A DNA stretch of 64,000 bases from Bartonella tamiae Th239 (lineage in GTDB: Bacteria > Pseudomonadota > Alphaproteobacteria > Rhizobiales > Rhizobiaceae): positions 618,388 through 682,387 of the forward strand of contig NZ_JH725147.1 of assembly GCF_000278275.1 (NCBI RefSeq), written 5' to 3'. Every line of letters starts with the position of its first letter. The stretch's first letter is position 1. This document shows positions 58,055 to 64,000 of this stretch, piece by piece. The position numbers were made by a program, and so were the translations under genes. The notes beneath the pieces are model-generated. The model saw only the letters and a program-made list of their open reading frames with translations, did not search any database and was not told where the DNA came from.

Positions 58055-59968
58055 ATGAATATAAAAACTTTTGTTTTTTTTGTGGTGATGGCATGTTTAC
58101 CTTTGTTATCCTATGCTGCAGAGCAAAAGAGTGTTTTGAGCCAAGAAAAAAATATTAAAAACCATCAAACATTAGAAAATACTCAACCCCAATGGCGTTA
58201 TGCACTTTCTTTAGCCGGTACTCCTAAATACGATAAGTATTTTACGCATTATGATTATGTGAATGTCAATGCTTCAAAGGGTGGACAGTTTAATGACAGT
58301 GTCACGGGCACGTTTAATAGTTTTAATCCTTATATCGTAAATGGAACTCCAGCGGCGGGTTTTTCATCTCGTGGTGGTGGCAAGCAATATGATACACTTA
58401 TGGCGCAATCGCCTGAGGAAACTTCAGTAAATTATCCACTTATTGCGCAAGCGGTGCAATATCCTGACGATTTTTCATGGGTAAAATTTCGCTTAAATCC
58501 CAAAGCTATATGGCACGATGGTCACCCCATTACAGCAGATGATGTTGTCTGGAGTTTTCATGCTCTTAAGCAAAATTCGCCATTTTTTAATAATTACTAT
58601 CATTCAGTCTTGCGTGTTGAAAAAAATGCGGATGATGAAGTTACCTTTATTTTTCAATCATCAGGAAATCGCGAGCTTCCTTTTATTATGGGGCAAATGC
58701 CTGTATTACCGCAACATTGGTGGGAGGGGACGGATAAAAATGGTAAAAAACGTAATATTTCAGAACCGACACTTGAAGTGCCTTTAGGTTCTGGTCCTTA
58801 TCGGCTTGAAAGATTTAATCCTGGTAAATTTGTGACATGGAAAAGAGTTGACGATTATTGGGCTAAAGATTTGCCAGTTAATCGTGGTCGTTTTAATTTT
58901 GAACGTGTACATTATACTTATTTTCTTGATCCTAATGCAGAATGGGAAGCTTTTAAGAAGGGTCATATCGTGGATTGGCGTCTTGAAAATCGTATACAAA
59001 GATGGAATCAAAGCTATTATTTTGCAGCAGTTGAACGCGGTGATATTATTCGCGCTAGTTTTGCTTTTCATGGCAGTGGTCGTGTCCAAGGATTTTTTAT
59101 CAATACGCGCTTGTCAAAATTTGCGGATCGTCGTGTGCGAAAAGCACTCAATTTGGCATTTGATTTTGAATCCTTAAATCAGTCACTTTTCTTTAATGAT
59201 TATCAGCGCATTTCGAGCTATTTTGATGGATTAGATTTGGCCGCCAAGGGCATACCACATGGATTGGAATTGGAGATTTTGGAGACTGTGCGACAGGAAG
59301 TGCCACCAGAATTATTCACGGAGCCATTTACTAATCCCGTTTATGATAGTCCCCAGTCCTCGCGCCGTTATTTGACACAAGCCATGCACTTATTAAATGA
59401 GGCAGGTTGGCATCTGGATGGTACGCTTTTGGTTAATGACAAGGGTGAGGTGTTTACTTTGGAAGTAATGCTCAGCGATAATGCTTTTGAAAGAGCGACT
59501 GCCCCTTTTATTGCTCAATTGAGCCGATTGGGTATTCAAGCCACAATGCGAGTTGTTGATGCATCGCAATATCGCAATAGAGAGGCCAATTATGACTTTG
59601 ATCTGATCGTTAAAGCCATTGGTCAAAGTGACAGCCCTGGTAATGAACAACTTGATTTTTGGGGATCAAAAGCCGCGGATCTTCCAGGTGGCTATAATGT
59701 TGCCGGTATTAAAAATCCTGCTGTAGATACATTGATTGATCGTATTATTTACGCTAAAAATAGAGATGAACTAGTCGCGGCTACGCGTGCGCTTGATCGC
59801 GTTTTGCTGTGGAATTACTATATTATTCCTCAATGGTATTCCGATCATTTTAATATTGCTTATTGGAATAAGTTTTCCATTCCTCATCCTCAACCAAAAG
59901 CCAGTGGCATTGATTTATCTTCGTGGTGGATTAATCCTAAAAAGGTAAAGGCTTTAAAAACGGAATAG
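58055..59968 (+). CDS. yejA: Peptide ABC transporter substrate-binding protein (YejA-like)
   Basis: A 637-aa periplasmic binding protein of the oligopeptide family (SBP_bac_5). The signal peptide covers about residues 1-22 (FFVVMACLPLLSYA). The mature start has GTPKYDKYFTHYDYVNVNASKGG, and WHDGHPITADDVVWSF near 155 is typical. First gene of yejABEF, which in enterobacteria imports microcin C and peptides and in Brucella aids resistance to antimicrobial peptides. Confidence 0.93.
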   Translation: MNIKTFVFFVVMACLPLLSYAAEQKSVLSQEKNIKNHQTLENTQPQWRYALSLAGTPKYDKYFTHYDYVNVNASKGGQFNDSVTGTFNSFNPYIVNGTPAAGFSSRGGGKQYDTLMAQSPEETSVNYPLIAQAVQYPDDFSWVKFRLNPKAIWHDGHPITADDVVWSFHALKQNSPFFNNYYHSVLRVEKNADDEVTFIFQSSGNRELPFIMGQMPVLPQHWWEGTDKNGKKRNISEPTLEVPLGSGPYRLERFNPGKFVTWKRVDDYWAKDLPVNRGRFNFERVHYTYFLDPNAEWEAFKKGHIVDWRLENRIQRWNQSYYFAAVERGDIIRASFAFHGSGRVQGFFINTRLSKFADRRVRKALNLAFDFESLNQSLFFNDYQRISSYFDGLDLAAKGIPHGLELEILETVRQEVPPELFTEPFTNPVYDSPQSSRRYLTQAMHLLNEAGWHLDGTLLVNDKGEVFTLEVMLSDNAFERATAPFIAQLSRLGIQATMRVVDASQYRNREANYDFDLIVKAIGQSDSPGNEQLDFWGSKAADLPGGYNVAGIKNPAVDTLIDRIIYAKNRDELVAATRALDRVLLWNYYIIPQWYSDHFNIAYWNKFSIPHPQPKASGIDLSSWWINPKKVKALKTE

Positions 59969-60071
59969 ACATTTGTTATTTTTTCATCATAAACAAATAA
60001 GGATCACAGCACGTTTTCAGCATGAAGTTGTGATTCGCAATCGTGGCTTGGCACCAAGGGGTAGATGAAGC

Positions 60072-61175
60072 ATGGTGGCATATATTTTAAGGCGACTGGC
60101 ACTTATCATTCCAACATTGATTGGTATTTTGACAGTTACATTTGTCATCGTTCAATTTACCCCCGGAGGACCTATTGAAAATATTATTGCACAATTGCAA
60201 GGTACAGGCGGTGATGCGATCTCTCGCTTGGGTGGCGGTGGCGACCTGGGCTTATCATCTGAAGTAACATTTCAAGGCAGTGATGCCACTTCTCAATATC
60301 GCGGAGCGCGTGGTCTTGATCCTGATTTTATTGCAAAACTTGAAAAGCAATTTGGTTTTGATAAGCCCCCTATTGAACGTTATTTTACGATGCTATGGAA
60401 TTACGTGCGTTTTGATTTCGGCGATTCTTATACGCAGGGTCGATCCGTCGTTGATTTAATAAAAGCGGCGCTTCCCGTATCTATTTCACTTGGTCTTTGG
60501 CAATTGTTTATTTCTTATGCAATTTCCATTCCCTTAGGGATTCGTAAAGCGGTTAAAGATGGCTCGTCATTTGATGTTTGGACAAGTGCGATTATTGTCA
60601 TTGGCTATGCAATTCCAAGTTTTTTATTTGGTATTATGCTTATGGTGCTTTTTGCTGGAGGATCGTTTTTTGATTGGTTTCCTTTAAGCCATTTGACATC
60701 AGAAAATTTTGATGAGCTATCTTTTGGTGGAAAGATTTTAGATTATTTACATCATTTGGCTTTGCCGTTAACCGCTATGGTTATTTCAGCTTTTGCAACC
60801 ACTACGCTTTTGACTAAAAACTGTTTTTTAGAGGAAATACGAAAACAATATGTGGTGACAGCACGTGCCAAGGGTTTGAGTGAGCGTTCGGTTCTCTATG
60901 GCCATGTTTTTCGTAATGCTATGTTAGTGGTTATTGCCAGCTTTCCAGCTGCTTTTATCGCTTCTTTTTTTACAGGCTCATTACTGATTGAAATGCTTTA
61001 TTCATTAAATGGTATGGGCTTATTGAGTTATACATCCATTGTTAATCGCGATTATCCTGTCGTGTTTGGATCACTTTATATTTTTTCACTCATTGGTTTG
61101 GTAATCAGTCTGATTTCAGATCTCACCTATATGCTTGTCGATCCGCGTATTGATTTTGAAAAGAGAGATGTCTAA
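60072..61175 (+). CDS. yejB: Peptide ABC transporter permease (YejB-like)
   Basis: A 367-aa inner-membrane permease. The N-terminal helix [25 protein letters not shown] is typical of DppB/YejB, and a long periplasmic insert with GGGGDL follows. The cytoplasmic EAA loop is [26 protein letters not shown] near residue 258. It starts 104 nt after yejA and overlaps yejE by TAATG. Confidence 0.94.
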   Translation: MVAYILRRLALIIPTLIGILTVTFVIVQFTPGGPIENIIAQLQGTGGDAISRLGGGGDLGLSSEVTFQGSDATSQYRGARGLDPDFIAKLEKQFGFDKPPIERYFTMLWNYVRFDFGDSYTQGRSVVDLIKAALPVSISLGLWQLFISYAISIPLGIRKAVKDGSSFDVWTSAIIVIGYAIPSFLFGIMLMVLFAGGSFFDWFPLSHLTSENFDELSFGGKILDYLHHLALPLTAMVISAFATTTLLTKNCFLEEIRKQYVVTARAKGLSERSVLYGHVFRNAMLVVIASFPAAFIASFFTGSLLIEMLYSLNGMGLLSYTSIVNRDYPVVFGSLYIFSLIGLVISLISDLTYMLVDPRIDFEKRDV

Positions 61176-62317
61176 TGAGTGAAGTCGTCTTTGAAAACTC
61201 TTTAAAAGCGCGTCCATCAAAGCGTCCCTTTCTTTCGCCAATCAATCAAAGGCGTTGGCAAAATTTCAAAAAAAACCGTCGTGGTTGGTGGTCGCTATGG
61301 ATATTTTTGTTCTTATGCATTATATCTTTTTCTGCTAATTTTATTGCCAATGATCGACCAATTATTGCTTCCTATAAGGGTGAGCTGTTATTTCCTGTTT
61401 TGTTTGACTATCCTGATGAAAAATTTGGCGGTGTTCTTGCAACAGTTGATTTTCGCGAAAGTTATATCAAAAACGAAATTCATAATCATGGTTGGGCCAT
61501 ATGGCCTCCTGTTCATTATTCTTATGATACAACTGTAGGCAATAAACCAGTGGCACTTGCTCCACCTTTTTGGCTGCAGAGCAAAGAAGAACGATGTAAA
61601 AATTATGCATTGGGTGCAGAGGATCCTGATTGCACAATAAGCAATTGGAATTGGCTTGGTACGGATGATCAAACGCGTGATGTTTTTGCACGTGTTCTTT
61701 ATGGGTTTCGTGTCTCAATCTCTTTTACGCTGATATTGACAATTGTCTCCTCAATAGTTGGTATTGCAGCAGGAGCGGTGCAGGGATATTTTGGTGGTTG
61801 GGTTGATTTGATTTTTCAACGCTTTATTGAGATTTGGTCATCGGTACCCGCTCTTTATCTTATTATTATAATGGCCTCTGTATTGGCGCAAGGTTTTTGG
61901 GTTTTGCTCGGTGTCATGTTATTGTTTCAATGGGTTGCGCTTGTTGGTGTTGTGCGTGCTGAATTTTTGCGTGCAAGAAATTTTGAATATGTTAATGCCG
62001 CGCGCGCACTGGGTGTAGCCAATATGACTATAATGATACGCCATCTATTGCCCAATGCTATGGTGGCAACGATAACCTATTTGCCATTTTTGTTAACGGC
62101 AGGCATATCCACCTTGACGGCACTTGACTATCTTGGTTTTGGATTGCCCCCAGGTTCGGCATCTTTAGGGGAGTTAATGCGCCAGGCCGTCAATAATCTG
62201 AACGCACCATGGATTGGTATTACAGGGTTTATTGTTATCGCCTTAATGCTTTCTCTTTTAGCCTTTATCGGTGAGGCCGCACGAGATGCATTTGATCCAC
62301 GAAAGACTTTTCAATGA
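61175..62317 (+). CDS. yejE: Peptide ABC transporter permease (YejE-like)
   Basis: A 380-aa partner permease. The N-terminal INQRRWQNFKKNRRGWWSLWIF is a YejE hallmark, followed by a large periplasmic domain and the DppC-type core with GTDDQTRDVFARVLYGFRVS near 165. The EAA loop is NAARALGVANMTIMIRHLLPNA. Coupled to both neighbours: 1-bp overlap with yejB and ATGA with yejF. Confidence 0.94.
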   Translation: MSEVVFENSLKARPSKRPFLSPINQRRWQNFKKNRRGWWSLWIFLFLCIISFSANFIANDRPIIASYKGELLFPVLFDYPDEKFGGVLATVDFRESYIKNEIHNHGWAIWPPVHYSYDTTVGNKPVALAPPFWLQSKEERCKNYALGAEDPDCTISNWNWLGTDDQTRDVFARVLYGFRVSISFTLILTIVSSIVGIAAGAVQGYFGGWVDLIFQRFIEIWSSVPALYLIIIMASVLAQGFWVLLGVMLLFQWVALVGVVRAEFLRARNFEYVNAARALGVANMTIMIRHLLPNAMVATITYLPFLLTAGISTLTALDYLGFGLPPGSASLGELMRQAVNNLNAPWIGITGFIVIALMLSLLAFIGEAARDAFDPRKTFQ

Positions 62318-63918
62318 CTTCAATTCTCGATGTGCGCAATCTTTCTGTAATATTTAAACAAGATGAACGCGAAACAAAAGCGGTTGATCATGTGTCGTTT
62401 AACGTTAAAAAGGGTGAGACAATTGCGTTAGTGGGTGAATCGGGATCAGGTAAATCCGTAACGGCATTATCAATTTTGAAATTATTATCTTATCCTTTAG
62501 CAAGTCATCCTTCTGGTGAAATATTTTTTCACGATAAAGATTTGCTAAGGTTAAAAGAAGAGGAGTTAAGAAAAGTACGCGGTCGCGATATCGCAATGAT
62601 ATTTCAAGAACCTATGACATCCTTAAATCCTTTGCATACTGTAGAGCATCAAATAAGTGAAGTTTTAAAAGTTCATCAAGGCATGTCTACGAATGTGGCA
62701 CGTAAACGCACGGTTGAGCTTTTAGAGCAGGTTGGTATTCGCGATGCGAAAAAGCGTCTCACTTCATTTCCTCATCAACTATCTGGCGGGCAGCGTCAAC
62801 GTGTTATGATTGCTATGGCACTTGCAAATGATCCTGAGCTTCTAATCGCAGATGAACCAACGACTGCTTTGGATGTAACAGTACAAGCGCAAATTCTTGA
62901 GCTTTTAGCAAAATTAAAAGATGAGCGTTCAATGTCGATGGTTTTTATCACACATGACTTGGGGATTGTGCGTCGTATTGCTGATCGTGTATGTGTGATG
63001 ACAAAAGGTAAAATTGTTGAAATGGGTCACACGGCAGATATATTTTCCAACCCGCAACATGATTATACAAAAAAATTATTGGCGGCTGAACCAAAAGGTA
63101 CACCCCTTAAAGCTGATATGAATGCATCTGTTGTTTTACAAGGCAAAAAAGTAAAAGTCTGGTTCCCCATAAAAAAAGGGCTTTTGCGTCGTACAGTTGA
63201 TTATGTAAAAGCGGTCGATGAAATCGATGTGAAAATACTAGCAGGTCAAACATTAGGGGTAGTAGGCGAATCTGGATCAGGAAAAACCACTTTGGGTTTG
63301 GCTTTAACGCGTATGATTGTCTCACATGGAAAAGTTAGATTTGAAGAAAAAGACATTGATCGGTATTCGTTTAAGCAAATGCGCCCCTTAAGACGTGATA
63401 TTCAAATTGTCTTTCAAGATCCGTTTGGTTCACTTTCGCCACGTATGTCAGTGAGTGAAATTATCGCTGAAGGTTTAAAGGTTCATGAGCCATCTCTTGG
63501 ATTCACTCAACGTGAAGCGCGTGTTATACAAGCACTCAATGAGGTTGACCTTGATCCTGAGACTCGTCATCGTTATCCACATGAGTTTTCAGGTGGTCAA
63601 CGTCAACGTATAGCTATTGCGCGTGCAATGGTTCTTAATCCAAAATTCGTTATGCTTGATGAGCCAACATCGGCATTGGATATGAGTGTCCAGGCGCAAG
63701 TGATAGACCTTTTGCGAAATTTACAAAAAAAACATAACTTGTCCTATCTTTTTATTAGCCATGATTTAAAGGTTGTGAAAGCTTTGGCTAATGATTTAAT
63801 TGTTATGCAACACGGTGTAGTGGTAGAGTCTGGTAGCGCGTGGCAGATATTCACAAATCCTAAAGAGGATTATACAAAATCGCTTTTGAATGCAGCATTT
63901 AATATGAATCATTATTGA
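62314..63918 (+). CDS. yejF: Peptide ABC transporter ATP-binding protein (YejF-like, duplicated)
   Basis: A 534-aa protein with two complete ABC ATPase domains, equivalent to DppD and DppF fused. The first has Walker A GESGSGKS near 42, signature LSGGQRQRVMIAMAL and Walker B LLIADEP. The second has Walker A GESGSGKT near 318, signature FSGGQRQRIAIARAM and Walker B VMLDEPTSALD. It is the last gene of yejABEF. No terminator was seen in the 82 nt to the window end. Confidence 0.95.
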   Translation: MTSILDVRNLSVIFKQDERETKAVDHVSFNVKKGETIALVGESGSGKSVTALSILKLLSYPLASHPSGEIFFHDKDLLRLKEEELRKVRGRDIAMIFQEPMTSLNPLHTVEHQISEVLKVHQGMSTNVARKRTVELLEQVGIRDAKKRLTSFPHQLSGGQRQRVMIAMALANDPELLIADEPTTALDVTVQAQILELLAKLKDERSMSMVFITHDLGIVRRIADRVCVMTKGKIVEMGHTADIFSNPQHDYTKKLLAAEPKGTPLKADMNASVVLQGKKVKVWFPIKKGLLRRTVDYVKAVDEIDVKILAGQTLGVVGESGSGKTTLGLALTRMIVSHGKVRFEEKDIDRYSFKQMRPLRRDIQIVFQDPFGSLSPRMSVSEIIAEGLKVHEPSLGFTQREARVIQALNEVDLDPETRHRYPHEFSGGQRQRIAIARAMVLNPKFVMLDEPTSALDMSVQAQVIDLLRNLQKKHNLSYLFISHDLKVVKALANDLIVMQHGVVVESGSAWQIFTNPKEDYTKSLLNAAFNMNHY

Positions 63919-64000
63919 ATTTTGATAAATTTACTGCATAAAAAAATTGTTTATAATGGTATGTTACGCGTTGTTTTAGTTGCAACTCTTCAAAAGTTTT

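Noticed and set aside
1..64000. CRISPR arrays, insertion sequences, prophage, tRNA or rRNA genes
   Set aside because: I found no regularly spaced repeats, transposase-like ORFs, phage genes, or tRNA/rRNA signatures by reading the gaps. A tRNA scan would be needed to be certain.

Overview
The window is a stretch of chromosome from an AT-rich alphaproteobacterium of the order Rhizobiales, most likely a Bartonella. This assignment is inferred from gene content and order and was not checked by a search. Supporting signs are GcrA, a Rhizobiales-type Irr beside fabA, the YlxR-L7Ae fusion protein between nusA and infB, and the run phoH-ybeY-corC-lnt-XRE-metK-trmB-rimP-nusA-ylxR-infB-rbfA-truB-rpsO-pnp. 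Genes are densely packed with many 1-4 bp overlaps. I see no insertion sequence, prophage, CRISPR array, tRNA or rRNA. The only structural RNA I can support is the SRP RNA (ffs).

Layout. 1-3 kb: the N-terminal part of argD (cut by the window edge), gcrA, and a secreted transglutaminase-like cysteine protease. 3-6 kb: a reverse-strand cytochrome c maturation operon, ccmABCDG. 6.3-9.4 kb: aconitase acnA behind an unusual GC-richer leader, then rpsT. 10.4-14.9 kb: dnaA, dnaN, recF and aroQ. 15.2-19.4 kb: the ubiquinol oxidase operon cyoABCD. 19.5-22.3 kb: dps and the trehalose genes otsBA. 22.4-32.4 kb: tsaB, rimI, miaB, phoH, ybeY, corC, lnt, an XRE regulator, metK and trmB. 32.5-44.7 kb: the translation and RNA-turnover block rimP-nusA-ylxR-infB-rbfA-truB and rpsO-pnp, interrupted by a reverse-strand MFS exporter. 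45-50 kb: an RsmC-like methyltransferase, the fatty-acid operon fabA-fabB-fabI, and irr divergent from it. 50-57 kb: recR, ybaB, dnaX, ffs, a HIT protein, nudC, pheA and kdsB. 57-64 kb: a membrane cytochrome c (CycM-like) and the peptide ABC importer yejABEF.

The genes form several working sets. Respiration is covered by ccm maturation, CycM and the Cyo oxidase. Replication is covered by DnaA, DnaN, RecF, RecR and DnaX, and GcrA is a cell-cycle transcription regulator. Translation is covered by ribosomal proteins S15 and S20, RimP, RbfA, IF-2, NusA, TruB, MiaB, TsaB, YbeY and PNPase. Iron and stress are covered by Irr, Dps and OtsBA, and envelope lipid by Fab, KdsB and Lnt.

No wholly new multi-gene system is visible; protein content is core housekeeping. 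The best candidates for undescribed biology are regulatory. They are a short upstream ORF plus a Shine-Dalgarno-sequestering stem before acnA, an in-frame A9 slippery run in dnaX whose -1 frame stops 17 codons later, a terminator-like hairpin just upstream of dnaA, an attenuator-like hairpin before rimP, folded leaders before rpsO and pnp, and a palindrome over the -35 of the irr promoter.
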